Assembly: GCA_900542325.1 (NCBI GenBank)
Contig: UQMY01000003.1
Span: 1 to 64,000 of the forward strand
DNA: 64,000 nucleotides
Direction: 5' to 3'
DNA from: an uncultured Collinsella sp.
Lineage (GTDB): Bacteria; Actinomycetota; Coriobacteriia; Coriobacteriales; Coriobacteriaceae
Under the pieces are notes generated by a model. The model was not told where the DNA came from. It did no database searches and saw only the letters and a program-made list of their open reading frames with translations. Made by a program: the position numbers and the translations under genes. Shown here piece by piece: positions 9,767 to 19,459 of this stretch; the stretch's first letter is position 1; every line of letters begins with the position of its first letter.

Positions 9767-10705
9767 ATGCTCGATCAGGCTTATTCTCGTCGTCAGTTCC
9801 TCGGCCTCGCTGGTGGTCTTGCCAGCATCGTCGGTCTCGGTCTCGTTGGTTGCGGCGGCTCCAACGCCGCCAACACCGCTGCTGAGGGCAGCGCCGCTGC
9901 TGCCGAGTCCGTCTCCGGCGAGGTGACCTACGACGGCGCCTCCTCGTTCCAGGCTCTCGTCGAGGCTGCTGTCGAGAAGTTTATGGATGCCAATCCCGAC
10001 GTCTCCGTCTCCGGTTCGGGCAACGGTTCGGGCAAGGGCCTGACCGCTGTTGCCGCCGGCACCGTTACTATCGGTAACTCCGACGTCTTCGCCGAGACCA
10101 AGCTCGAGGCCGATCAGGTCAAGAGCCTCGTCGATCACGAGGTCGCCGTCGTGGGCATGGGCCCTGTCGTCTCCAAGAACGTCAAGGTCGATGATCTGTC
10201 CCTCGAGCAGCTCAAGGGCATCTTCTCCGGCCAGATCACCAACTGGAAGGAGGTCGGCGGCGGCGACGCCAAGATCGTCGTCCTCAACCGCAAGGCAGGC
10301 TCCGGCACCCGCGCCACCTTCGAGGCCGCCGTCTTTGGCGACGAGGCCGTCGACTTTAAGGGCGACGCCGAGCTCGACAAGTCCGGCGACGTCCAGACCC
10401 AGATGGCCAGCACCGACAACGCCATCTCCTACCTCGACTTCTCGCACTTCGACGACTCCAAGTTCAACGCCATCAAGGTCGAGGGCGTCGAGCCCAAGAG
10501 CGCAAACGTTACCGACGACTCCTTTAAGATCTGGGCGACCGAGCACATGTACTGCTCCAAGGACGCCGACGAGGCCACCACGGCCTTCCTGGAGTTCATG
10601 CTTTCCGACGACGTCCAGGGCAAGCTCGTCGAGGAGCAGGGCTTTATCCCCGTCTCTGCCATGAAGGTCGTCAAGGACGCCAGCGGCAAGGTATCCGCTA
10701 AATAA
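9767..10705 (+). CDS. pstS: Phosphate ABC transporter substrate-binding lipoprotein
   Basis: 312 residues. The N-terminus SRRQFLGLAGGLASIVGLGLVGCGG combines a twin-arginine-like RRQFL with a lipobox (LVGC), so it is an exported lipoprotein, possibly through Tat. The mature part begins with an Ala/Ser/Glu linker, then DGASSFQALVEAAVEKF and SGSGNGSGKGLTAV, the phosphate-binding loop of PstS. LNRKAGSGTRATFE is the second ligand loop. The start at 9767 follows AAGGAAG. It is first in the pst operon: it captures phosphate outside the membrane for PstCAB. About 25 bases separate it from pstC. Confidence 0.95.
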   Translation: MLDQAYSRRQFLGLAGGLASIVGLGLVGCGGSNAANTAAEGSAAAAESVSGEVTYDGASSFQALVEAAVEKFMDANPDVSVSGSGNGSGKGLTAVAAGTVTIGNSDVFAETKLEADQVKSLVDHEVAVVGMGPVVSKNVKVDDLSLEQLKGIFSGQITNWKEVGGGDAKIVVLNRKAGSGTRATFEAAVFGDEAVDFKGDAELDKSGDVQTQMASTDNAISYLDFSHFDDSKFNAIKVEGVEPKSANVTDDSFKIWATEHMYCSKDADEATTAFLEFMLSDDVQGKLVEEQGFIPVSAMKVVKDASGKVSAK

Positions 10706-10729
10706 GTAATCGCCCCGGAAAGGTTTGCA

Positions 10730-11638
10730 ATGGCAAAACAGCTGCCAAAGCGCGACCTTGAGAACGTGGGCCTGGGCGTCACGGGCGCGTGCGTAGCGCT
10801 CGTGACGCTTGTCGTTGCCGCGCTCATCTTTATGGTCGCCCAAAAGGGCCTCTCGGCTTTTCTCAAGGACGGCGTCTCGGTCGTAGAGTTCTTCGCCGGC
10901 ACCAAGTGGGATCTGGCCAACACAGCCGAAAACGGCCTGCCCTACACCGGCGCCCTGCCCCTGATCGTCACCTCGTTTGCGGTCATGGTGCTCTCCACGC
11001 TCATCGCGCTGCCCATCGCCATCGGCTCTGCCATCTTTGCGGTCGAGATCCAGCCTAAGTTTGGCTCCAAGGTCTTTCAGCCGCTTATTGAGCTTTTGAC
11101 CGGCATTCCCTCGGTCGTCTTTGGCCTGATTGGCTTTCACGTGGTCGTCGGTCTTATGAAGAGCGTTTTCCACGTGAGCACAGGCCTGGGCATCTTGCCC
11201 GGCGCCATCGTGCTGGCCGTCATGATTCTGCCGACGATGACCACGCTTTCGGTCGATGGCCTGCGCGCTGTGCCCGACAGCTACCGTCAGGGCTCGCTCG
11301 CACTGGGCTACACCCGCTGGCAGACCATCTGGCACGTGGTGCTCAAGTCCGCCATGCCGTCGCTCATGACTGCGGTCATCCTTGGTATGACCCGCGCCTT
11401 TGGCGAGAGGCTCGCCGTGCGTATGGTCATCGGCGGCATCGAGGCCATGCCGACGTCGCTGCTGTCGCCGGCGTCCACCATCACCACCACGCTCACCACG
11501 TCTATGGCGGTCTATGCCGAGGGCTCGGCCCAAGACGATGTTCTGTGGGCGCTCGGTCTGCTGCTGATGGGCATGAGCCTCATCTTCATCTTGATCATCC
11601 ACCTTATCGGCCGCAAGGGGGCGAAGGCTCGTGGCTAG
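10730..11638 (+). CDS. pstC: Phosphate ABC transporter permease
   Basis: 302 residues, six predicted membrane helices, starting with a short Lys/Arg-rich cytoplasmic segment. The EAA-type loop is visible as DSYRQGSLALGYTRWQTIWHVVLKSAMPSLMTAVILGMTRAFGE, which contacts the ATPase. The segment between the first two helices (FFAGTKWDLANTAENGLPYTGALPLIV) is PstC-like. It pairs with PstA to form the membrane channel for phosphate import. The stop overlaps the pstA start by 8 bases, indicating translational coupling. Confidence 0.95.
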   Translation: MAKQLPKRDLENVGLGVTGACVALVTLVVAALIFMVAQKGLSAFLKDGVSVVEFFAGTKWDLANTAENGLPYTGALPLIVTSFAVMVLSTLIALPIAIGSAIFAVEIQPKFGSKVFQPLIELLTGIPSVVFGLIGFHVVVGLMKSVFHVSTGLGILPGAIVLAVMILPTMTTLSVDGLRAVPDSYRQGSLALGYTRWQTIWHVVLKSAMPSLMTAVILGMTRAFGERLAVRMVIGGIEAMPTSLLSPASTITTTLTTSMAVYAEGSAQDDVLWALGLLLMGMSLIFILIIHLIGRKGAKARG

Positions 11639-12553
11639 CACGCGCATCCACATCGACGAGGCGAGACTCGGGCGTGTCCAAAAGCAGGACCGCATCGCCA
11701 CGGGCGTGCTGACGGCGATTGTCGCCATCGTCATGCTTATCGTCGTCTCCATGGTGGCCTACATCCTGTTCGAGGGTATCTCGACGCTGTTCCAGCCGGG
11801 CTTTCTCACGCAGCCCGCACGCGCCAACGGAACGCAGGGCGGCGTGCTCTACCAGCTGTTCGACTCGTTCTATCTGCTGCTGATCACCCTGATCATCTCG
11901 GTGCCCATCAGCCTGGGCGGCGCGGTCTTCCTGGTTGAGTACGCGCCGGACGGACCCATCCGCGACATCGCCTCCACCGCTATCGAGGCGCTGTCCTCGC
12001 TGCCTTCCATCGTTGTGGGCATGTTCGGCTTTCTGGTGTTCTCGGTGCAACTGGGCTGGAAGTACTCCATCATCTCCGGCGCCGTCGCGCTCACCATGTT
12101 CAACATCCCCATCCTGGTGCGCGTGATCCAGCAGGCGCTCGAGGACGTGCCGCAGGCCCAGCGCGATGCGTGCCTGGCCATGGGCCTCACTCGTTGGGAG
12201 GCCACGCTGCACATCCTGATTCCCGAGGCCATGCCCGCCATCGTGACCGGTATCGTGCTCTCGGCCGGCCGCGTGTTTGGCGAGGCCGCGGCGCTGCTCT
12301 TCACCTCGGGCATGAGCTCGCCGGTTCGCCTGAACTTCTTGAGCTTTAACCTGTCGAGCCCCACCTGTGCCTGGAACGTGTTCCGCCCCGGCGAGTCGCT
12401 CGCCGTGCACATCTACAAGATCTATGGCGAGGGTAGCCCCGAGGCCCAGCAGATCGTCTGGGGCACCGCGGCACTGCTGATGATCTGCGTGCTGCTGTTT
12501 AACGTAATCGCCCGTATCGTGGGCAAGCAACTGGCAAGGAAGATGACGGCCGA

Positions 12554-12557
<4 letters not shown>
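11631..12557 (+). CDS. pstA: Phosphate ABC transporter permease
   Basis: 308 residues with six predicted membrane helices and a GTG start inside the end of pstC. The coupling loop is DVPQAQRDACLAMGLTRWEATLHILIPEAMPAIVTGIVLSAGRVFGEAAAL. SLPSIVVGMFGFLVF is the conserved PstA helix. The periplasmic loop near residues 235-265 (SFNLSSPTCAWNVFRPGESLAVHIYKI) is typical. It forms the heterodimeric channel with PstC. The end overlaps the pstB start by four bases (ATGA). Confidence 0.95.
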
Positions 12558-13426
<869 letters not shown>

Positions 13427-13482
13427 TCCGGGACATGCTTGAGGCCCGCGGCGGCCACGGTCGCCACGGGACTGATTGGAGA

Positions 13483-13519
13483 GGCGGGTCATCTCTTGCG
13501 GGAGATGGCCCGCCTTTTT
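13483..13519 (+). terminator. pst operon terminator
   Basis: GGCGGG-t-CATCTC pairs with GAGATG-g-CCCGCC across TTGCGG, followed by TTTTTG. Classical rho-independent terminator 57 bases after pstB. Confidence 0.9.
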
Positions 13520-13536
13520 GCTCTGCGACCGAAACG

Positions 13537-13571
13537 ACCACCACAAAGGGGACAGGCACCTTCGTGGTGGT
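13537..13571. repeat. CCACAAAGG hairpin, copy 1
   Basis: ACCACCACAAAGG...CCTTCGTGGTGGT palindrome with the loop GGACAGGCA, one G-T type mismatch in the stem. First of six copies in the window (others at 26053, 58747, 59701, 61276 and 61684). It lies in the pstB/ABC-F gap. Confidence 0.8.
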
Positions 13572-13631
13572 TTGGGGTGGGGCTCGCTGCTATCATGGAC
13601 AACGTTGAATTTCTACGAAGGAGCAGGGCAT

Positions 13632-15491
13632 ATGGCGATTCTTTTGGGATGCGATTCCGTCAGCCTAGAGTTTCCCACCAAACATATTTTCGATAACGTG
13701 ACGCTCGGCGTGGACGAGGGCGACCGTATTGGTATCGTCGGCAAAAACGGCGACGGCAAGTCGACGCTGCTGAGCGTGCTTGCCGGCACGTTGGAGCCCG
13801 ACGACGGCCGCGTGACGCACCGCCGCGACACCACGATCGGCCTGCTCGGCCAAAAGGACCAGCTTGTCGACACCGATACCGTGCATCATGCCGTTGTGGG
13901 CGACACGCCCGAGTACGAGTGGGCGTCGAGCCCGCGTACGCGCCAGATCCTGGCAGGTCTTATTAGCGATGTGCCCTGGGAGGGCACGGTGGGCGAGCTT
14001 TCGGGCGGCCAGCGCCGTCGCGTGGACCTTGCGCGCCTGCTGATCGGCGACTACGACGTGCTCATGCTCGATGAGCCCACCAACCACCTGGACATGCGCA
14101 CCATCAACTGGCTCGCGCGTCACTTAAAGGCCCGCTGGCAGCGCGGTCAGGGCGCGATGCTCGTGGTCACGCACGACCGCTGGTTCTTGGACGAGGTCTG
14201 CACCAGCATGTGGGAGGTCCACGACGGCCAGGTCGATCCCTTCGAGGGCGGTTACTCCGCATATATCCTGCAGCGCGTGGAGCGCGATCGCATGGCCGCC
14301 GTCACCGAGGAGCGCCGTCGCAACATGGCGCGCAAGGAGCTCGCGTGGCTGAGCCGCGGTGCCCAGGCGCGCTCCACCAAGCCCAAGTTTCGCGTGGATG
14401 CCGCTCGCGAGCTCATCGCCGACGTACCGCCCGTGCGCGACGAGCTGGAGCTCAAGCGCCTGGCGGTGAGCCGCCTGGGTAAGCAGGTTATCGACGTCAT
14501 CGACGTGGACGCCGGCTATGCGGATACCGATGGCGCGCCCAAGCAGGTGCTTTCCGACGTGACCTGGCTCATCGGCGCGGGCGACCGCTATGGCCTTTTG
14601 GGCGAGAACGGCGCCGGCAAGTCGACGCTGCTCGACGTGATCCAGGGCAAGATCGCGCCCCTGCGCGGCCGCGTGAAGATTGGCCAGACGGTGCGTTTTG
14701 GCGTGCTATCGCAGCAGCTCGAGGAGCTCGAGCCCTACATGGGCGACACGATCCGCGAGGTGCTGAGCAAGTACAAGAGGTACTACGTCATCGACGGCAA
14801 GGAGACCTCGCCCGAGAAGCTTTGCGAGCGCCTGGGCTTTACGACCCAACAGCTCTGGAGCCGTATCGGCGATCTTTCGGGCGGCCAGCGCCGTCGCCTG
14901 TCGCTTCTGCTGACAATCCTGGACGAACCCAACGTGCTCATCCTGGACGAGCCCGGCAACGACCTGGATACCGACATGCTCGCGATTGTCGAGGACCTGC
15001 TCGATGGCTGGCCTGGCACGCTGATCCTGGTGACGCACGACCGCTTCTTGATGGAGCGCGTGACCGACCAGCAGTGGGCGCTGCTCGACGGCCACCTGAC
15101 GCATATGCCCGGCGGCGTGGACCAGTACCTGCGCCTATGCAACGCCACCGCCGAGGGCGAGCCCGTGGGTGCGCCGAGCGCCAAGACCGGCACGTTTGAC
15201 ACCGGTGCCGCGGCAGCTGTGGCCGAAAAGCCCAAGTCGAGCGGTCAGCCCAACGGCCTGTCCAACGCCGAGCGTCAGAAGCTCCGCCGCGAGGTGAGCT
15301 CGCTCGAGCGCAAGATGGAGACGCAGCGCGCCCGCGTTGAGGAGGCCGAGGCGGCAATGGCCCAGGTCGATCCCACCAACTACACGGCGCTCGGCGAGCA
15401 GCAGGCAAAGATCGACGAGGCTCACGCCGCCATGGACGAGCTGGAGATGGCGTGGCTCGAGGCGAGCGAAAAGCTCGAGGGCGAGGAGTAG
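13632..15491 (+). CDS. ABC-F family ATPase (Uup/EttA-like)
   Basis: 619 residues with two ABC modules and no membrane segments. Walker A sequences are GKNGDGKST (about residues 37-45) and GENGAGKST (about 325). Signatures are LSGGQRRR in both halves, and Walker B sequences are LMLDEPTNHLD and LILDEPGNDLD; the second half has Gly where Thr usually stands. An Arg-rich linker (RDRMAAVTEERRRNMARKELAWLSRGAQARS) matches the P-site tRNA-interacting arm of ABC-F proteins. A C-terminal coiled coil (about 545-619) resembles that of Uup. Likely a ribosome-associated translation factor. The ATG at 13632 follows AAGGAGC. The Cof phosphatase gene follows by six bases. Confidence 0.9.
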   Translation: MAILLGCDSVSLEFPTKHIFDNVTLGVDEGDRIGIVGKNGDGKSTLLSVLAGTLEPDDGRVTHRRDTTIGLLGQKDQLVDTDTVHHAVVGDTPEYEWASSPRTRQILAGLISDVPWEGTVGELSGGQRRRVDLARLLIGDYDVLMLDEPTNHLDMRTINWLARHLKARWQRGQGAMLVVTHDRWFLDEVCTSMWEVHDGQVDPFEGGYSAYILQRVERDRMAAVTEERRRNMARKELAWLSRGAQARSTKPKFRVDAARELIADVPPVRDELELKRLAVSRLGKQVIDVIDVDAGYADTDGAPKQVLSDVTWLIGAGDRYGLLGENGAGKSTLLDVIQGKIAPLRGRVKIGQTVRFGVLSQQLEELEPYMGDTIREVLSKYKRYYVIDGKETSPEKLCERLGFTTQQLWSRIGDLSGGQRRRLSLLLTILDEPNVLILDEPGNDLDTDMLAIVEDLLDGWPGTLILVTHDRFLMERVTDQQWALLDGHLTHMPGGVDQYLRLCNATAEGEPVGAPSAKTGTFDTGAAAAVAEKPKSSGQPNGLSNAERQKLRREVSSLERKMETQRARVEEAEAAMAQVDPTNYTALGEQQAKIDEAHAAMDELEMAWLEASEKLEGEE

Positions 15492-15497
15492 GCGAGG

Positions 15498-16268
15498 ATG
15501 ATCAAAGCCGCGTTTTTCGATATCGACGGCACGCTGCTGAGCTTTAAGACGCACCGGATTCCGGTGTCGGCGCAGCAGGTGCTCGACAGCTTTCACGAGC
15601 AGGGGATTGCGTGCGTGATCGCCACGGGTCGCCCGACCTACCAGATGCCGGACTGGCTGTTCGACCTGGGCTGGGATGCGTACATTACGCTTTCGGGCCA
15701 GCACTGCTTTGATGCCGAGGGGGTTTACCGCAGCTGCCCGATCGATCCGGACGACGTCGCGGTGATTGTGGACCAGGTGGCCGAGGGGTGCTACGACTCG
15801 CTGTGCATGCAGGGCGAGAACTCGTTTGTGAACCGCCTGTCCGAGCGCGTGGTGACGGCTGGCAGCAACGCGGGAATCGTCTACCACGAGGAGCCGTTTG
15901 AGCACGCCTTCGATGCGCCGGTTTACCAGTTCTGCGCCTTTGTGGACCCTGCCGACGAGCATATCGTGACCGACGCCGTGTCGCATTCGCTCACCACGCG
16001 CTGGTGCGATCTGTTCTGCGACATTATTCCCGCTAACGGCGGCAAGGACCTGGGTGTCGCGGCGACGCTGGAGCGCCTGGGTGTCGACGCGAGCGAGGCG
16101 ATTGCCTTTGGCGACGGCGAGAACGACCTGTCGATGTTTGCGGCCGTGGGAACAAGCGTGGCCATGGGCAACGCACAGGACACGGTGAAAGCTGCGGCGA
16201 CCTATGTGACGACCGCCGTGGACGACGACGGAATCTACAACGCCGCGAAGCACTTTGGATTGATGTAA
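15498..16268 (+). CDS. Cof-type HAD-IIB phosphatase
   Basis: 256 residues. Motif I is AAFFDIDGTLLSF, motif II ACVIATGRPTYQMP, motif III has the Lys of NGGKDLGVAATLERLGV, and motif IV is EAIAFGDGENDLSMFAAVG. The type IIB cap occupies about residues 85-185. The family hydrolyses sugar phosphates, pyridoxal phosphate or flavin precursors; the substrate cannot be assigned. Six bases from the ABC-F stop, so probably co-transcribed with it. Confidence 0.9.
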   Translation: MIKAAFFDIDGTLLSFKTHRIPVSAQQVLDSFHEQGIACVIATGRPTYQMPDWLFDLGWDAYITLSGQHCFDAEGVYRSCPIDPDDVAVIVDQVAEGCYDSLCMQGENSFVNRLSERVVTAGSNAGIVYHEEPFEHAFDAPVYQFCAFVDPADEHIVTDAVSHSLTTRWCDLFCDIIPANGGKDLGVAATLERLGVDASEAIAFGDGENDLSMFAAVGTSVAMGNAQDTVKAAATYVTTAVDDDGIYNAAKHFGLM

Positions 16269-16291
16269 CTGCGGGCCGGCACCCGGCACCT

Positions 16292-16330
16292 GGGGACACT
16301 CCTTGCGGGGCGTCCCCATTTTGTTTTCGT
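16292..16330 (+). terminator. Rho-independent terminator
   Basis: GGGGAC ... GTCCCC stem with an actccttgcggggc loop, then ATTTTGTTTTC, 23 bases after the Cof gene. Confidence 0.8.
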
Positions 16331-16350
16331 CCCGCACGTTTTGTGAAACA

Positions 16351-16436
16351 CGGCTAACTTTTAGGCAAAGTAGTAAGACATGGGCAACTTTTGCGGTAAA
16401 GTAAATCAAGCAAAAGTATCCAAAGGCTAACTAGAA
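16351..16436 (+). promoter_or_regulatory. Repeated GGCTAAC/GGGCAAC boxes before DtxR gene
   Basis: CGGCTAACTTTTAGGCAAAG (16351-16370) and TGGGCAACTTTTGCGGTAAA (16381-16400) are imperfect direct repeats 30 bp apart, and AAAGGCTAAC follows at 16422. The TTAG/CTAA elements recall DtxR/IdeR-type operators. Related boxes occur near 22827 and 61742. Binding is inferred. Confidence 0.45.
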
Positions 16437-16456
16437 GCCATCGCGAAAGGCGGCCC

Positions 16457-16846
16457 ATGGCCCTGCGTGAATCCGGAGAAGACTATCTCGAATCGATCTA
16501 CGTTCTGTCGGAACGTCAGGGCATCGTGCGCTCGATCGACGTTGCGGAGTACCTCGGCGTAACCAAGGCGAGTGTTTCCAAGGCCATGGCGACGTTGGAA
16601 AGCAACGGCTATGTCGAAATGGGCAAACGAGATGTTCATCTAACAGAGCGAGGGCTGGAGGTCGCTCGTCAAATGTGGGAGCGTCACTGCTTTTTCGTGG
16701 GGCTGCTGGAGGATGCGGGTGTTTCGGCTGAGGTCGCGTCGCAAGAGGGCTGCCACATGGAGCACTGCCTGAGCGAGGAGAGTTTCGAGAAGCTAAGGTC
16801 GATGCTGAGGCGGGAAGATGTAGCGGGTCCAAAAACAGAAGCCTAA
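16457..16846 (+). CDS. DtxR/MntR-family metal-dependent repressor
   Basis: 129 residues. The N-terminal winged helix (ESGEDYLESIYVLSERQGIVRSIDVAEYLGVTKASVSKAMATLESNGYVEM) matches DtxR/MntR/TroR regulators. The C-terminal dimerisation domain keeps metal-ligand-type positions: LTERGLEVARQMWERHCFFVGLL, then EGCHMEHCLSEESFEKL, where the E-x-x-H-x-x-E/H pattern and Cys occur. There is no SH3-like third domain, so it is a short MntR-type protein. It probably senses Fe2+ or Mn2+ and represses its own and transporter promoters through the boxes upstream. The protein is somewhat shorter at the C-terminus than MntR (about 140 residues). Confidence 0.88.
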   Translation: MALRESGEDYLESIYVLSERQGIVRSIDVAEYLGVTKASVSKAMATLESNGYVEMGKRDVHLTERGLEVARQMWERHCFFVGLLEDAGVSAEVASQEGCHMEHCLSEESFEKLRSMLRREDVAGPKTEA

Positions 16847-16982
16847 CTGACCCACAGTAGCGCGGAGTTCACGCAAAGCGCGAACCAGCGACCGGGACCA
16901 GCGGCCCTTTCGGCCAAGTCCATTTCAGCAAGGGAACCCCGCCAGCAAGCGATGCCCAAGAACCGCCAGCTGTGTCAATGCA

Positions 16983-17109
16983 GGCCGGGGCCGGGCTTGG
17001 TTTTGAAAACACTCCGCAGCGCGAGGCCCGCCTTTCCGTTGCTCCGCAGGAGCAGGAAAGACGGGCCTCATGCGCGAGGACGTTTTCAAAACCAAGCCCG
17101 GCCCCGGCC
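16983..17109. repeat. Very long hairpin with 28-bp perfect arms
   Basis: The arms at 16983-17010 and 17082-17109 are exact complements over 28 bp (key parts GGCCGGGGCCGGGC and TTTTGAAAAC). Inside, GAGGCCCG and CTTTCC pair with GGAAAG and CGGGCCTC, leaving a small tip. It sits between the convergent DtxR and P-type ATPase genes. It could act as a bidirectional terminator, but no T-run is present. Confidence 0.85.
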
Positions 17110-17125
17110 GGAGGGACCACGAGCG

Positions 17126-19078
17126 CTACAGGTTCTTGACACCCATCGCGCGCATGGCGTTCAGGATGGCGATGATCGCCACGCCCACGTCGCCAAAGAC
17201 GGCAAGCCACATATTGGCGATGCCCAGTGCCGCAAGCACCAGAATCAGCAGCTTAATGCCCAGTGCAAAGATGATGTTCTGCCAAACAATCGTCATGGTC
17301 TTGCGCGCCACGCGGATCGCGCGGGAAATGTTGGACGGCTTGTCGTCCATCAGCACCACGTCGGCGGCCTCGATTGCGGCGTCCGAGCCCATGGCGCCCA
17401 TGGCAATGCCCACATCGGCGCGCGTAAGCACAGGCGCGTCGTTGATGCCGTCACCGACAAAGGCGAGCTTGCCCTTGCCACTTTCGGCCGCGAGCAGCGC
17501 TTCAACACGCTCGACCTTGTCGCCCGGCAGCAGCTGCGCGTGGAACTCGTCGAGGCCGAGCTGCTTGGCCACCGCAGCGGCCACTTCCTCGCGGTCGCCC
17601 GTGAGCATAACGGTGCGCTTGACGCCGGCGGCGTGCAGGTCGCGGATTGTCTGCTCGGCATCGGCCTTAACGGTGTCTGCAATCACGATGTGGCCGACAT
17701 ACACGCCGTTCACGAGCACGTGGAGGATTGTGCCGGCAACCTCACAGTCCGGTGCTTCAACGCCGGCCGCGGCGAGCATCTTGGCGTTGCCGACGACGAC
17801 GTGCTTGCCGTCGATGGTTGCCGTCACGCCGTGGCCCGCGTCGTTGGCGGAGTCGCTCACGCGCTTGGGGTCGACCTCGCCCTGGTAGGCGTCGCGCACG
17901 GACTGCGCGATGGGGTGATCAGAGAACGATTCAGCAAGGGCTGCGACTTCGAGCAGCGACTGCTCGGTATAGCCAGCCTCGGGGTGCACCGCGACGACTG
18001 AGAACGTGCCGTTGGTGAGGGTGCCCGTTTTGTCGAAGACGACGGTGTCCACGTCGGCGAGCGTCTCGAGGTAGTTGGAGCCCTTGATGAGAACGCCCAG
18101 CTTGGACGCGCCGCCGATGCCGCCAAAGAAACTCAACGGTACGCTGATCACGAGGGCGCACGGGCAGCTGACGACCAGGAAGGTCAGGCCGCGCAGGATC
18201 CAATCGGACCAATCGCCAGTCACCAGGCCGCCGCCAAGCGCGAGCACCGCGGCAGCGCCAGTGACGGCGGGGGTGTAGACGCGGGCAAAGCGCGTGATGA
18301 AGTTCTCGGTGCGCGCCTTCTTTTCGCTGGCATTCTCCACGAGCTCCAGAACACGCGCGACGGTGGACTCGCCAAAGGGCTTGGTGGTGCGCACGTGGAT
18401 GAGGCCCGTCATGTTGATGCAACCGCTGATGATATCGTCGCCGGTCTTGGCCGGGCGGGGGACCGACTCGCCCGTGAGTGCGGCGGTGTCGAGCTGGGTT
18501 TCGCCCTCGACGATGACGCCGTCGATAGGCACGCGCTCGCCGGGCTTGACCACGATCACGGTGCCGACGGCGATGTCATCGGGAAAGACCTGTTCGAGTG
18601 TGCCGTCGGCTTGCTCGACGTTAGCGTAGTCGGGCGCGATGTCCATCATGGCACTGATCGACTTGCGGCTCTTGCCCACGGCGTATGCCTGGAACAACTC
18701 GCCGACCTGGTAGAACAGCATGACAGCGGCGCCTTCGGCCATGTGCGGGTCGGTGTCGGGGAAGAGCACCATGGCAAACGCGCCGATGGTCGCGACGGCC
18801 ATGAGGAAGCTCTCGTCGAAGGCCTTGCCGCGGCGGATGTTATTGAATGCCTTTTGCAGTACGTCGTAGCCGGCAATCAAAAACGGCACGAGGAACAGCG
18901 CGAAGCTGGCGTAGATGTTGCCGGGCTCTCCAAATGCGATAGTGAGGGCGCCGAGCTCGTCGAGGGCATAAACAACGGCAAAAATGCCCAGTGCTACCAG
19001 GATGCGGTTGCGCTTGTGCTCAAGGGACTCTTTCTTCTTGCGCTTCTTCTTTTTCTTTTTGGAATCGGCGGCCGCCAT
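17126..19078 (-). CDS. P1B-type heavy-metal-translocating ATPase (Zn/Cd/Pb-like)
   Basis: 650 residues. VVSCPCALVISVPLSFFGGIG carries the CPC metal motif of P1B ATPases; DKTGTLTNGT has the phosphorylated Asp (about residue 347); ALAESFSDHPIAQ is the HP motif; MLTGDRE and VGDGINDAPVLTRADVGIAMG complete the ATP-binding and hinge motifs. The N-terminus is a short Lys-rich run (KKKKKKRKKK) with no HMA domain; the HMA unit is a separate 72-aa gene directly upstream. With an ArsR repressor gene in the same cluster, a Zn2+/Cd2+/Pb2+ efflux role is most likely. GGGAGG precedes the ATG, and an ArsR-type operator lies 24 bases upstream of it. Confidence 0.93.
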   Translation of the reverse strand: MAAADSKKKKKKRKKKESLEHKRNRILVALGIFAVVYALDELGALTIAFGEPGNIYASFALFLVPFLIAGYDVLQKAFNNIRRGKAFDESFLMAVATIGAFAMVLFPDTDPHMAEGAAVMLFYQVGELFQAYAVGKSRKSISAMMDIAPDYANVEQADGTLEQVFPDDIAVGTVIVVKPGERVPIDGVIVEGETQLDTAALTGESVPRPAKTGDDIISGCINMTGLIHVRTTKPFGESTVARVLELVENASEKKARTENFITRFARVYTPAVTGAAAVLALGGGLVTGDWSDWILRGLTFLVVSCPCALVISVPLSFFGGIGGASKLGVLIKGSNYLETLADVDTVVFDKTGTLTNGTFSVVAVHPEAGYTEQSLLEVAALAESFSDHPIAQSVRDAYQGEVDPKRVSDSANDAGHGVTATIDGKHVVVGNAKMLAAAGVEAPDCEVAGTILHVLVNGVYVGHIVIADTVKADAEQTIRDLHAAGVKRTVMLTGDREEVAAAVAKQLGLDEFHAQLLPGDKVERVEALLAAESGKGKLAFVGDGINDAPVLTRADVGIAMGAMGSDAAIEAADVVLMDDKPSNISRAIRVARKTMTIVWQNIIFALGIKLLILVLAALGIANMWLAVFGDVGVAIIAILNAMRAMGVKNL

Positions 19079-19101
19079 GATTCAAACCTCCCATTTGAGT
19101 G

Positions 19102-19122
19102 TATGAACACTTGCTCATATAA
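19102..19122 (-). promoter_or_regulatory. Third ArsR-type operator, before P1B ATPase
   Basis: TATGAACACTTGCTCATATA matches the two operators upstream of arsR (TATGAACATGCGCTCATATA) at 17 of 20 positions. It lies between the HMA and ATPase genes, so the ATPase may have its own repressed promoter. Confidence 0.7.
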
Positions 19123-19177
19123 TTTCGCGAGCAAAGGCCGCGGCAAGCGCGGCCTTATAGGTCAACGTATGCGCGGG

Positions 19178-19396
19178 TTAGAGAATGATCTCGCAGTCCG
19201 GCTCGGCGTCGGCGGTGAACTCAACGACGCGGTCCAGGACCTCGTCGAACTCGGCGTCGTCGGCCTCGAGCGTCAGCTTCTGGGTCATAAAGTTGACCGA
19301 AACGGACTTGACGCCCTCGAGCTTGGCAAGTTCGTCCTGAAGTTCACGCGCGCAGTTGGCGCAATCGATCTCGTCGAGCTTAAACTGCTTTTTCAT
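19178..19396 (-). CDS. Stand-alone HMA-domain metallochaperone
   Basis: 72 residues, a single heavy-metal-associated domain. DEIDCANCARELQDELAKLEGVKSVSVNF carries the CxxC metal-binding motif (DCANC rather than the copper-type MxCxxC). The acidic C-terminal residues (DDAEFDEV, EPDCE) are consistent with Zn/Cd binding rather than Cu. It sits just upstream of the P1B ATPase, which lacks the HMA domain that is usually fused at its N-terminus. The two therefore look like a split version of the usual pump. AAAGGAAC precedes the ATG. Confidence 0.88.
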   Translation of the reverse strand: MKKQFKLDEIDCANCARELQDELAKLEGVKSVSVNFMTQKLTLEADDAEFDEVLDRVVEFTADAEPDCEIIL

Positions 19397-19459
19397 GGTG
19401 GGTTCCTTTCCCTGTGTTAGCGGTCTGGGTGCCGGCCGCGCTGATACCGTGGGTGATTG

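Noticed and set aside
9653..11752. 699-codon open frame antisense to pstS and pstC
   Set aside because: Low-complexity His/Asp/Gly-rich product typical of reverse frames in high-G+C genes; the plus strand has unambiguous pst genes.
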